Assembly: GCF_002860285.1 (NCBI RefSeq)
Contig: NZ_PGVF01000031.1
Location: 62,001-126,000 of the forward strand
Length of the DNA stretch: 64,000 nt
Origin: Bacillus sp. M6-12
GTDB lineage: Bacteria; Bacillota; Bacilli; Bacillales; DSM-1321
Direction: 5' to 3'
Shown here: piece by piece, positions 44,628-53,714 of the stretch
Layout of the letters: the number at the start of each line of letters is the position of its first letter
How positions within the stretch are numbered: position 1 is the first letter of the stretch
The notes under the pieces: generated by a model
The model's database searches: none
Told to the model about the DNA's origin: nothing
Seen by the model: only the letters and a program-made list of their open reading frames with translations
Made by a program: the position numbers and the translations under genes

Positions 44628-44810
44628 AGGTCACCAGATATTTCTGGTTGACCATTTTTCATATGGTCTTATTATTACAGTAGCCAGGGTAGAACATAAC
44701 TGCCCATGGGGCTTCGCCCCCGTCAGCTAAACGGTTCGCCCCCTACTTGTAGAAACATGATTGAGGCTGGTTGGGACTTAGATCTCGTATAACAAGCGAA
44801 GCTGTGACAC
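44628..44810 (+). ncRNA. Predicted bridge RNA of the IS110 element
   Basis: A 5' hairpin GGTCACCAGA / TCTGGTTGACC (44629-44653) is followed by a long stem. Lower stem arms are AGTAG..AGGG..GAAC (44679-44695) and GTTC..CCCC..CTACT (44734-44747). Inside, the 5' loop strand has TAACTGCCC, and the 3' loop strand CTAAACG, flanking an upper hairpin GGGGCTTCGCCCC. TAACTGCCC resembles the left target TAACCTGCCCC, and CTAAACG is the exact complement of CGTTTAG, core plus right target. A further stretch GCTGGTT (44766) equals the element's right end plus core. Bridge RNAs are known in this family; the fold is my inference. Confidence 0.6.
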
Positions 44811-44866
44811 TGCATGGAGGAATTAGGGGTACTGGCAAATTACTAGTTTAGGAGGAGGATTTAGAA

Positions 44867-46102
44867 ATGAATCCAGTCATTGGTCTGGATATTTCAAAAG
44901 GGGAAAGTCAGGTTCAAGCATTTTTAGATAAAGGCAAACCATATCGTAAGAGTTTTAAAGTTTCTCATACTCTAGAAGGTCTTAGTTTACTTGAAGATTT
45001 TCTTGAGGAAGTTAAGAGAGAAACAGGTAAAAAACCACCAGTTGTTCTAGAAGCAACCGGACATTATCATTCCTCTGTTGTTCAATACCTAGAGAATCGT
45101 GGATATTTAATGATTATTATTAATCCATTGATTTCTTATAAGGCTAAAAGTTCAAGTCTTCGGAAAGTAAAGACAGATGCTGTTGATGCTTACCTTCTCT
45201 GCGAAATGTTTTATAAAGAGGATCTAGAGCCATGTAAAAAGCGAGGAATTCAACTATTAAACCTTCGAAATCTAACAAGACAGCACGAGAATATAACTGG
45301 GGTATTAATCCAAACAAAGCTACAATTTCAAGCCATTCTGGACCAGATCTTTCCTGAATATAGAGGGGTTTTTGGTGACTTATATTCAGTAGTATCACTT
45401 TTAACTCTTTCAGAGTTTCCCTCATCTGAAGATATATTAGAGGCAAGTGAAGAAACCATAGCTGACAGAATCGCAAAATTATGTAAAAGTCGTTCATACA
45501 GATGGGCTAATGAAAAAGCTATTCAACTTAAAGCTGCCGCAAAACGAAATCCGTTTGAAAAGACTTTGTACCAGAGTCATATTTTAAGTCTTGGTATGTA
45601 TATAAACATCATTCTTCAATACAAAGAGCACCTATCCAAGTTAGAGTCAGAGATAGATGCCCTCGCAAAAGAAGTTGAAGAATATAATATTATCAAATCT
45701 ATCCCTGGTATCGGAGAAAAGATCGCTGCAACGATCATTTCAGAAATTGGTGAGATAGATCGATTTACTGATCCTAAAAAGCTGGTAGCTTTCGCTGGAA
45801 TTGACCCCAGTGTATTTGAATCCGGTAAGTTTACAGCCACCAAGAATCGAATCACAAAAAGAGGATCCAGTAGGCTTCGTCACGCCTTATATATGGCTGT
45901 TCGTTGTGCAATACGTGACTGTCGTAAAAGCAAAACAAGTGATGACATTATTCCTCGTAATAAGAAATTACGAGAGTTCTATGATAAGAAACGTGAAGAA
46001 GGAAAACCTTTTAAAGTAGCTGTGATTGCTTGTGTAAATAAACTCTTACACTGGATATTTGCCCTTTTAAAAAACAAAACGACTTTCCAAGATATAGTTT
46101 AA
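44867..46102 (+). CDS. IS110-family transposase (DEDD recombinase)
   Basis: 411 residues, full length. The RuvC-like DEDD domain shows VIGLDISKGES (Asp), VVLEATGHYH (Glu) and KTDAVDAYLL (Asp-Asp). A helical linker follows and then the Tnp_IS116 domain with IIKSIPGIGEKIAATIISEIG, FAGIDPSVFESGKF and RGSSRLRHALYMAV (catalytic Ser). A strong ribosome site AGGAGGAGG precedes the ATG. The enzyme should insert the element by RNA-guided recombination. It appears functional; no frameshift is seen. Confidence 0.96.
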   Translation: MNPVIGLDISKGESQVQAFLDKGKPYRKSFKVSHTLEGLSLLEDFLEEVKRETGKKPPVVLEATGHYHSSVVQYLENRGYLMIIINPLISYKAKSSSLRKVKTDAVDAYLLCEMFYKEDLEPCKKRGIQLLNLRNLTRQHENITGVLIQTKLQFQAILDQIFPEYRGVFGDLYSVVSLLTLSEFPSSEDILEASEETIADRIAKLCKSRSYRWANEKAIQLKAAAKRNPFEKTLYQSHILSLGMYINIILQYKEHLSKLESEIDALAKEVEEYNIIKSIPGIGEKIAATIISEIGEIDRFTDPKKLVAFAGIDPSVFESGKFTATKNRITKRGSSRLRHALYMAVRCAIRDCRKSKTSDDIIPRNKKLREFYDKKREEGKPFKVAVIACVNKLLHWIFALLKNKTTFQDIV

Positions 46103-46236
46103 AGACTAAATTAAACTAAATAGCTCAAAACCTTCCAAAAACATAGTAACGGAAGGTTATTTGGTATGCACTTTTTTAGTATAACATGAGATATTTTAAG
46201 TTTTTAATGAAAAATATTGACAAGCTATTAGCTGGT

Positions 46237-46290
46237 TTAGTTCCATAAGAAAAAGCCACCTGGTACGGCAGCTGGATCTTCAACCTCAGG
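46237..46290 (+). repeat. MITE-like repeat, right half, after IS110
   Basis: TTAGTTCCATAAGAAAAAGC, then CACCTGGTACGGCAGCTGGA and TCTTCAACCTCAGG align with the interior of 40824-40902. The terminal GCACCCGTTAGTG arm is lost or diverged at its junction with the following repeat cluster. Confidence 0.78.
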
Positions 46291-46461
46291 TCACACTAAG
46301 TTGTCACCGAATTAATTGATAATCAAAAATTCAGGTCAAAACTGAGTTGTAATATAAAAATTCAGGAAACGTATTTGATTGGTATTTTCTCCACCTTTAG
46401 GTCACGACTTAGTTGTATCAGTACATTTTTTTGTCCAGTGACAACTCAGTCGTGACCTGGA
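46281..46461. repeat. Cluster of AGGTCA(N)ACTnAGTTGT repeats
   Basis: Four related motifs: AGGTCACACTAAGTTGTCA (46285), AGGTCAAAACTGAGTTGTA (46333), AGGTCACGACTTAGTTGTA (46400) and the last in reverse, ACAACTCAGTCGTGACCT (46441). The latter two form an inverted repeat of about 18 bases. Repeated ~20-base sites like these are typical of transposon ends bound by multi-site transposases. No transposase is present. Confidence 0.65.
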
Positions 46462-46527
46462 AAGCTTGCCTGTATAATTAAAGTTGATAAAATAGGGTAT
46501 AAATTATCGTTAAAAGTTATAGAACTG

Positions 46528-46557
46528 AGTAAGCCGCCATTATTTGGCGGCTTTTTC
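46528..46557. terminator. Hairpin terminator
   Basis: AAGCCGCC / GGCGGCTTTTTC with loop ATTATTT. It has no obvious gene upstream on the plus strand other than the IS. Confidence 0.75.
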
Positions 46558-46730
46558 TCCTTTTTACTTAATGCAATTGGCTACTTATCGCTGACTATTG
46601 TATGAAAAGATCTTCAATTAAAGCTCCCTATAGAAAGGTACTGCCTTACTCCAGTCCTTTCTTTATACAGGACTTAAGCTAGCTTCCCCTCTTTTCTAAT
46701 CTGCTACATTTTATTAACTTCCGAGAAGTA

Positions 46731-46767
46731 AAAAAGGAGGAATAGGCTTTAGACCCATCCTCCTTTC
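46731..46767 (-). terminator. Terminator of the SLH gene
   Basis: AAAAGGAGGA / TCCTCCTTT form a stem with a 16-base loop. It lies 17 bases past the stop codon on the minus strand. Confidence 0.82.
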
Positions 46768-46783
46768 CATTATGCTTTTATTT

Positions 46784-49700
46784 TTAACGTTTTTCTACTA
46801 GCGTTTCCTCTCCATTTGGGCTGATTTTATATTGGTGGTTTCTTGCTGCTTCTTCAATATCTTTGAATGCCCAATGCGATGTTGGAACATCTTTAAACGT
46901 TTGAGTCTTTACATTGTGTAATGGTCCCCGTTTAAAAAGTCTGTTTAACACGACAACCGCTTGGGCTCTTGTTAGTGATTCTTCCGGTTTAAATACATTG
47001 CCTGTAAAACCACTCATAACTCCAGAATGTCTCATAAAAAGTATAGCTTCTGACGCCCAGTGACGGGATGAAACATCAGAAAAAACTACTTTTTTGAAGT
47101 TATTTAAGGAAGAACAACTATTGAAAGCGGTGTTGTCTTTTTTGCATTCCTGTTGGATCCACCGATACGATATAGCCGCCATTTGAGCACGAGTGATGGT
47201 GGCTTCCGGGTTGAATTTTTCTCCTGATACACCCAGCATGATTCCGGTGCTTTTGGCCTTCATGATCGCTGAATATGCCCAATGGTTCTTTGGAACATCT
47301 TTATACCCTTGTTTAGTATTCATTTTAACTTCTTTTTCTAAGTTACGCGTAAGCATGGCTGCCATCTGGGATCTCTTAACCTGTTCATTCGGACGGAATG
47401 TTTGGTTATCAAAGCCACTGATATATGGAACATGCGACTGTACCTGTTGGTTATCAAACAGTTCCTTCCAGCCTTCCATATAGATCATCGTAAAGGTACT
47501 GAATTTCTTAACGGTAAATTCAAGGCCCTCTTCCCTCTTGTTGGTCTTCACAAGGCGTCCTTGCATAAATTCTTTCGTACCGTCACTGTGTTCGATGTAA
47601 ATGCCAAGGTTGTCAATGACTTTTTGCCTTTCGGCAGGATCTGCAGGCAAGCTGTCCTTTAATGGAAGAACCAGTGTGACTTCCCTGCTTTGCATATTCG
47701 TCTCGATTTCCATAGGGCGTCCCAATACTTTAACTGTGTTGTCTTGGGCTATATCCCTTATCAATTCTTCTTTCATGGCTCTCTCCACTAATTGCTGTTT
47801 TTGTTCATTGGACTTTACCGGCACGACCCGGAAGTACAAATTGTCACTGAAGCTATCCAAAGAATCCGTCGGAATGGAAATAGTAACGTTGTGAGTAGTA
47901 ATTTCTAAATTGATTTTCCCTTTGTTAATTTCTGATAAAGCCGTTTTTGGAATTTCCACCAATATTTCAGAGACTTTATCAGCTGGATCTGGAATGACGA
48001 TTCTGGCTGTATCCGTACCTTGTTGAATAGCTTTTTCTACTGTTTCTTTTGCTATATTATCTGTCATTCTTACATGATCTTTTATGGTTCCATTCGGCTC
48101 GGTTGTACGGGTAATGGGTGTCTGGGTTAAATTTGTGCCATTCCCAGCATCAACGTCGACTTTTATTTCTTCCGTGTTAGAAGGCGGAGTGGCTCCCCCT
48201 GTCCCTGTGTCGGGCTCATCCCTTGTAACTATCACGGAATACGTTTTTTTCGTAACACCATCTTCAGCTGTAACAACAATATGAATGGTGTTTTCTCCCA
48301 CCTGTAAGGAAACTGGTGATGATGGAGAATTCCCGTTTATAAGAACAGTGGCTTTTCCTGTATCCTCTACCGTTGGCACAAGGGTAAGCTTGTTGACGGA
48401 AGCAGAAACGGTAGCCCTATACTGAATCTTATTTTGACTGAATGCAGGAGTTAACGTGCCATTCGATAAAGTTAAATTACTCAAATCAGCATTGATGGAA
48501 GGAGCCAATTTCAGCACTTTTACTGTAAATGTTTTCTCGTCCGTCGCTCCCCCTTTGGTGATGGTAGCGATTAACGTCACGGTTTGGTCGGCATCTGAAT
48601 ACGGAGGACGCGAAACCTTCCCATCCGTTGTAATGACATTTTGGCCGTTCGACGACCAGCTTACCTCTGTTCCGTGCAAACCAGTCGTTGGAAGAGTTAC
48701 ATTTTGTGTGACTCTATCCGAACTGTCATCAGGTGCATAGCCGATTTCTAAAGCTGACTTAGCAGCATCCACTGCTTCGGCATCTGTTTGAGCCAATGCT
48801 TTAACGGTGACAGTGAATGTTTTGGTATCAGAAATATCACCTCTTGCAATATTGGCAGTCAAGCTAACTGTCTGATCACCTTCTGTAAATGAAGGTCGAT
48901 TTAACTTCCCATCTGATGCTATCAGGTTGGGATGGCTGGAAGACCAGCTAACCAGCGTGCCAAAGCCTCCTGTTATAGGAAGTGTAAGGTTGGATGTTAC
49001 ATTTTCTGCATGATCATTTCCAGAATATCCAATGGCTAATTGAGATTTTGCCTCCGTAACCGCCTCTAGGTGTGTTTGGGATTTTGCTTTCACAAGTAGA
49101 GTAAATGTTTTTGTATCGGAAGCATCTCCTTTGGAAATCGTCGCAGTCAAGGTGACAGTTTGGTCGCCTTCCGTAAAGGTTGGACGCTGAACGGTTCCAT
49201 CAGCTGCAATCAAGTTGGGTTTGCTGGAAGACCAGGTAATTTGGGTTTCATTGGTTCCTGTTGATGAAAGCGTTACGTTCTGCGTTACACTATTTGCAGA
49301 GTCCCCACTTGCATACCCTATGGTTAAGTCCGCTTTCGCATCACTTACCGCTTCTGCTGGCGTCATCTTACGAGAAACTTTCACCGTGTATGTCTTTGAA
49401 ATTCCGCCCACATTTACTACGATTGGAAAAGTAGTCTCTTCTTGACTTAAAGGTTCCGTGTGCGTACCGCTGTTTCCCTTGTTCTCCCCAGCAATTGTTA
49501 CACTGGCTGCTGGATCCAAAGTACTCGCTGTGAAACTTATATTTGTTGTGTTATATGGAACGGCTACATCATAATTCACTACGCTCGGGTTAAAAGACGG
49601 TGTTAAAGTTCCATCAGAAACCGTTAACTCACTTAAGTCTGCCGATACAACGCGTACTGTTCGTGTGACTTCAGAAGCTGGATTATTGCTGCTGTCAGTG

Positions 49701-52700
49701 ACGTTGTACCGCAACGTATAAGTCCCCAACTGAGTGGTATCCACCGTACCGGAGACGGTCACAAGGTTAGTCAGATCACCGTCTGATTCGTCGTTTGCCG
49801 TATATCCTGGTTCCACATAAGCTGAACCTTTTAACACATAGACAGTCGAATCACCATGTAACGTGATAGCCGGTTTCGTCTTATCAACGATTGTAAAGCT
49901 CATGGTAGCTGAATCGCTCTTTGGTTGATCGGAACCGTTCGTCCGGCCATTGTCTTGAATGGTGTACGTGAAGGAAGCGTCCCCCTTATAGCCTGGTTCG
50001 GGAGCGAACTCCACCTTCCCATCAATAATACTGACCGTTCCCCCTTGGATAGCTACTACATCTGTGACGGTAAGGGTCTGCCATTGTTGTTCATCCTCAG
50101 GTCCTACACTATCGTTTCCGGTAAATGCAGTGAACGGGAAGATCACTTTATCTGTTCCCAAAGCCACATCGGGGTGAGTGTCATCTGCCGCTTTCGGCGG
50201 GTCGTTGACTTCGGTGATGGTAATCACCGCTTCAACCTCCTCACTTAGCAAGCTATTGTCCGGACTTGGTGCTGCCTGTACTTTAAAACCAAAACCGGTA
50301 GTACCATGCATATTGCTGCTCGGCTTGAACTTCAACCCGTCCTTACCTTCTGTTACCGTGATAAAGTCGCCGTTTGAAATCTTAGTGATGCCGTTTGTGT
50401 GATACAACTCGCCACCTGAAATACCTGTGATTTTAAAATGAGTAGCAGTAGAACCACCAGCACTTCTAGGTGTAATAATTAACGCGCTGCTTTCGGTATC
50501 TTCCTCTGTTGTCACGTCCGTCACACTCGGTCGGTCTGCACGTGCTTTTACTGTAAAACTGACAATCCCGGTTGCAGTCTTAGGATCAGCCGCACCGTTT
50601 GTGGTTCCGTTATCTCTAATCGTATACTCGAAACTCGCCTGACCTCGAAAGTCTTGCTCAGGAGTAGCATAGACTGTGTTTCCATCCAGTCTTACGGTGA
50701 CCCCCTGCGGATTTCCAACACTAACGACTCGTCGGGTCTGTTCGTTTTCGTTCGCAGGTTTTTCCTTGTCATTCTCAAGAAGCTTATCCACATCGACCTG
50801 ACGCTCACCTGAATTTTCGGCTACGGCTGTCAGCGTGTCATCAACCGCTATCGGATTGTCGTTGACTTCGCTGACCGTGATGATTGCTTGAGCCGCTTCA
50901 CTCAGCCCGGTGCCTGCGTTATCCAGTGAGGCTTGAACTTGAAATGAAAATGAATCACCCGCTGGTGTATTGGCATGTTCTTCCGGTTTGAATTTCAGTC
51001 CAGCATCACCGTCTGACTTGGTAATAAATTGACCATTTGAGATGGGGGTAGTCTGATCATTCATATACAGCTCTCCACCGGTGATTCCGCTGATTTTGAA
51101 ATGCGTCACCCCTGCACCATCAGCTGCATTCGGGGTGATTTTAAGACCGTTTGGATTCCAGTCATCTTCTTCACTTGTCGCAGGAGTCACGGTCGGCTTT
51201 TCAGTTACTGGTTTGATTGTAAACGATACAGTCGCTTCATCTGTTTTAGGTGCCAAAACACCCTTTGTGGTTCCATTGTCCTCAACGGTGTACTGAAAAC
51301 TTGCTGTTCCTGAATAGTTCTCGTTTGGTGTAAATAGAATCTCATTTCCTTCAGTAGTGACAGTGCCTCCAACTGCATTTTCTACAGACTTAATTGTTAA
51401 ATCTTGCCCACTTTCATTTGCAGGTCCTTTGGAATCGTTACGAAACAATTCGGATATTTGAATTCTTTGAACTCCTGGATCCTCAATGAGGTCTGGTAAA
51501 GTATCATCCACGGCATCAGGTGCATCGTTTACTTCATTTACAATGATTGAAGATGTAACTGGGTTACTTAACCGCGTATTGTCTGTTCCAGGGGCTGCTT
51601 GCACTTTAAATCCAAATCCAGCAGTTCCATTTGCATCTTGGGTTGGACTGAATTTTAAACCCGCCTGTCCTTCACTTTTAGTGATGAAGCTACCGTCAGT
51701 TATAGGTGTGGTACCATCATTTTTATATAGAAGACCACCTGTAATTTCCGTTATTTTATAGTGGGTTGTGGCAATATCAGGTGCAGTAATTACCAGCCCT
51801 CTTTCTGTTTGAGTATCTTCATTGGTTTCAGCGTTTTCTACAGTAGGGTCATCAGCTCTTGGGTCAATCTGGAATGAGACCGTTCCCTCAGCAGAACTTA
51901 CTTTAGTATCAGGTGTTCCCATGGTGGTTCCATTATCCTTCACTTTATAAGTAAAACTAGCGGGTCCGCTATAATTACTAGCGGGAGTAAATACCACGTT
52001 TGTTCCCTCTATCCGTGCTGTACCACCATTCCCATTACGAACTGACACAATGGTTAGACTCTGGAAACTCTCATTGGCAACTCCCTTATCATCATTAGCA
52101 AGTATCTCTGCAAATGGAATGGATCGCTCACCCGAAGATTCTCCTATGGGTGACAAAGTATCATTCACCGGAACCGGTTCATCATTTACCTCATGCACGG
52201 TTATAATGGCTTCCTTTGCTGGACTTAACCCTGCTCCTGTTTCATCATATGCGGCATAAACATTGAACTTAAATGTATCATTTGGAGAGTGCGCATTTGA
52301 ATTCGGAGTAAATGTAAGTCCCTCAAAACCTTCAGCCTTGGTAATAAATTGGTCATTCGTGATTTCAGTCGTTCCATTCTTTTTATACAATCTACCCCCT
52401 GTAATTCCATTTATCTTAAAATGGGTGACTGCTTCATTGGAATTAGGGGTAATAACTAAATTACTGTTGCTTGGTGTATCCTCCATTGTCTCCGTATTGG
52501 TTACACTAGGAGCTGTAGCTGCCGGCTGGTCCTCGACAGTTCCATATTCAAGTAGCAGTTCTGGTCCTTTATTACTTTGATTAGATAAAAAGAAGTATTC
52601 TCTTCGATGACCATCGACTGGTACATCTCTACCAAGTAAAGCGAACGTTGCTTTTTGATCTTTCACATATTGTTCTTGTACAAAATCTGTGACAACGAAC

Positions 52701-53143
52701 TCCTTTATACCTATTGAAGGCGGGCCTGCTGTAAGTAATGGATGTTCTTCTGAATCCAGAGGGAATGAACCAGGGTCTTGCTCACTCCATGAGTCATTTT
52801 CTGAACCAAATAAACGGATAAAGGGCAAATTATCTTCTCCGGAAACATCGCTATTAACCTGAGAAATATGAATTCTGAGTACGGCTCGGGATATATAGGT
52901 ATCCGCCCCTTTAGCAGGTATCGCAAATTGAATAGCGGATTTTTGTATTCCATACTCTACCCCTGATACACCTGCATAATTTAATTGGTCTTCCATGAGT
53001 GGTCCTAAATCATCCCAGGAACCATCTGCAACTGCTCCGATTGTGGTGGATTCCGTTACAGCAGCAATGGTTCGCACCGGAATATTTAAGGCAACTAGCA
53101 AGAGTATCAAACATATATTAAATATTTTTCTTGCAGAAATCAT
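46784..53143 (-). CDS. Giant multidomain S-layer-homology surface protein
   Basis: 2119 residues. A signal peptide (about 1-28) and an N-terminal beta domain (about 30-205, SAIQFAIPAKGADTYISRAVL, DNRLRF-type CBM-like) precede four units of about 219 residues (about 205-1075), each with THFKITGITGGELY, a cadherin-like EVNDxPxAxDD motif and a SFTYTVxDNGTT module. Then follow a DUF5011/HYR-type domain (about 1090-1165), a cadherin-like beta-sandwich, three Ig-like repeats of about 94 residues with WSSxxPNLIxxDGxVxRP, a second beta-sandwich, a linker, and three SLH motifs (about 1930-2100). SLH domains bind pyruvylated secondary wall polymer, so it projects from the wall. An adhesion or matrix role is inferred. 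It has its own terminator. Confidence 0.9.
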   Translation of the reverse strand: MISARKIFNICLILLLVALNIPVRTIAAVTESTTIGAVADGSWDDLGPLMEDQLNYAGVSGVEYGIQKSAIQFAIPAKGADTYISRAVLRIHISQVNSDVSGEDNLPFIRLFGSENDSWSEQDPGSFPLDSEEHPLLTAGPPSIGIKEFVVTDFVQEQYVKDQKATFALLGRDVPVDGHRREYFFLSNQSNKGPELLLEYGTVEDQPAATAPSVTNTETMEDTPSNSNLVITPNSNEAVTHFKINGITGGRLYKKNGTTEITNDQFITKAEGFEGLTFTPNSNAHSPNDTFKFNVYAAYDETGAGLSPAKEAIITVHEVNDEPVPVNDTLSPIGESSGERSIPFAEILANDDKGVANESFQSLTIVSVRNGNGGTARIEGTNVVFTPASNYSGPASFTYKVKDNGTTMGTPDTKVSSAEGTVSFQIDPRADDPTVENAETNEDTQTERGLVITAPDIATTHYKITEITGGLLYKNDGTTPITDGSFITKSEGQAGLKFSPTQDANGTAGFGFKVQAAPGTDNTRLSNPVTSSIIVNEVNDAPDAVDDTLPDLIEDPGVQRIQISELFRNDSKGPANESGQDLTIKSVENAVGGTVTTEGNEILFTPNENYSGTASFQYTVEDNGTTKGVLAPKTDEATVSFTIKPVTEKPTVTPATSEEDDWNPNGLKITPNAADGAGVTHFKISGITGGELYMNDQTTPISNGQFITKSDGDAGLKFKPEEHANTPAGDSFSFQVQASLDNAGTGLSEAAQAIITVSEVNDNPIAVDDTLTAVAENSGERQVDVDKLLENDKEKPANENEQTRRVVSVGNPQGVTVRLDGNTVYATPEQDFRGQASFEYTIRDNGTTNGAADPKTATGIVSFTVKARADRPSVTDVTTEEDTESSALIITPRSAGGSTATHFKITGISGGELYHTNGITKISNGDFITVTEGKDGLKFKPSSNMHGTTGFGFKVQAAPSPDNSLLSEEVEAVITITEVNDPPKAADDTHPDVALGTDKVIFPFTAFTGNDSVGPEDEQQWQTLTVTDVVAIQGGTVSIIDGKVEFAPEPGYKGDASFTYTIQDNGRTNGSDQPKSDSATMSFTIVDKTKPAITLHGDSTVYVLKGSAYVEPGYTANDESDGDLTNLVTVSGTVDTTQLGTYTLRYNVTDSSNNPASEVTRTVRVVSADLSELTVSDGTLTPSFNPSVVNYDVAVPYNTTNISFTASTLDPAASVTIAGENKGNSGTHTEPLSQEETTFPIVVNVGGISKTYTVKVSRKMTPAEAVSDAKADLTIGYASGDSANSVTQNVTLSSTGTNETQITWSSSKPNLIAADGTVQRPTFTEGDQTVTLTATISKGDASDTKTFTLLVKAKSQTHLEAVTEAKSQLAIGYSGNDHAENVTSNLTLPITGGFGTLVSWSSSHPNLIASDGKLNRPSFTEGDQTVSLTANIARGDISDTKTFTVTVKALAQTDAEAVDAAKSALEIGYAPDDSSDRVTQNVTLPTTGLHGTEVSWSSNGQNVITTDGKVSRPPYSDADQTVTLIATITKGGATDEKTFTVKVLKLAPSINADLSNLTLSNGTLTPAFSQNKIQYRATVSASVNKLTLVPTVEDTGKATVLINGNSPSSPVSLQVGENTIHIVVTAEDGVTKKTYSVIVTRDEPDTGTGGATPPSNTEEIKVDVDAGNGTNLTQTPITRTTEPNGTIKDHVRMTDNIAKETVEKAIQQGTDTARIVIPDPADKVSEILVEIPKTALSEINKGKINLEITTHNVTISIPTDSLDSFSDNLYFRVVPVKSNEQKQQLVERAMKEELIRDIAQDNTVKVLGRPMEIETNMQSREVTLVLPLKDSLPADPAERQKVIDNLGIYIEHSDGTKEFMQGRLVKTNKREEGLEFTVKKFSTFTMIYMEGWKELFDNQQVQSHVPYISGFDNQTFRPNEQVKRSQMAAMLTRNLEKEVKMNTKQGYKDVPKNHWAYSAIMKAKSTGIMLGVSGEKFNPEATITRAQMAAISYRWIQQECKKDNTAFNSCSSLNNFKKVVFSDVSSRHWASEAILFMRHSGVMSGFTGNVFKPEESLTRAQAVVVLNRLFKRGPLHNVKTQTFKDVPTSHWAFKDIEEAARNHQYKISPNGEETLVEKR

Positions 53144-53283
53144 TAATTTTCCTCCATTAGGTATAATTTCCTATTTTCATAGAGAAATTATACAATACTA
53201 CCGATCTATTTGGATATACTTTGTTATTCATGTAAAATATTGGCACTTTTTAAGGTAACTAAATTATTAACGATAAAAAATAA

Positions 53284-53308
53284 AAGCACCCTAAACGGTG
53301 CTCTTTCA
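53284..53308 (-). terminator. Terminator of the 53.3-54.1 kb unit
   Basis: AAAGCACC / GGTGCTCTTT form a short stem with loop CTAAAC just past the stop codon on the minus strand. Confidence 0.75.
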
Positions 53309-53312
53309 ATGA

Positions 53313-53714
53313 TTAGCTATTGATCAATTTGATGTAGGAATTGTAATGCTTCTCTAAAAATGCAGTAAAAAAATCAGAATTGAAATTATAAACATCATTA
53401 TTGAAAACTGAAATATTCACGGCATCATTATTATTTTGAAGCTTACACCCTGTTCTATTACCATCTAATCCTAGTGGGATATTAATACTCCTCAAATCTT
53501 CTTCTGTGATATCTCCAGGATAATGATCCATAGCTATAGAAAAGTATTCTGGATTCGCATCAAGTTGCATCCATCTCTTATTCCTTTTTTTGTTTGGGAT
53601 ATAGGGACTGATTCTTTTGTTTCCAGAAGGAAGTGTTCTTTCTTTGAATTGTACACTAGGAAAATTCAACTTTATTAATTTGATAAATTCTCGCCTCATT
53701 TCTTCACTATTCAT
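53313..53714 (-). CDS. Hypothetical protein, second of a coupled pair
   Basis: 133 residues beginning MNSEEMRREFIKLIKLNFP; no family is recognised. It contains SGNKRISPYIPNKKRNKRWMQLDANPEYFSIAMDHYPGDI, suggesting a small globular protein with a basic patch. It overlaps the end of the upstream gene by eight bases, so translation is probably coupled and both act together. Location between the SLH gene and a decayed nuclease suggests a recent acquisition. Confidence 0.62.
   Translation of the reverse strand: MNSEEMRREFIKLIKLNFPSVQFKERTLPSGNKRISPYIPNKKRNKRWMQLDANPEYFSIAMDHYPGDITEEDLRSINIPLGLDGNRTGCKLQNNNDAVNISVFNNDVYNFNSDFFTAFLEKHYNSYIKLINS

Larger units (their letters stand above)
44616..46236 (+). 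mobile_element. Intact IS110-family insertion sequence
   Basis: About 1.62 kb, typical for IS110. It is bounded by the dinucleotide GT at 44616 and 46235; left and right flanks read CTAACCTGCCCC and TTAGTTCCATAAG, and joined through one GT they restore a palindromic repeat arm. No terminal inverted repeats or target duplication beyond two bases are seen, as expected for the family. It contains a 250-base left non-coding end and one transposase gene. Confidence 0.9.

Noticed and set aside
44760..44805. Donor-binding loop of the bridge RNA as a firm feature
   Set aside because: GCTGGTT matches the right end plus core, but the expected complementary guide for the left end was not found; only the target-binding loop is claimed.
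45144..45497. 117-codon minus-strand frame inside the IS110 transposase
   Set aside because: Antisense shadow; composition is hydrophobic by codon reversal and there is no ribosome site.
47193..52580. Plus-strand frames opposite the SLH gene
   Set aside because: All lie antisense to a continuous 2119-codon gene with signal peptide and SLH domains.
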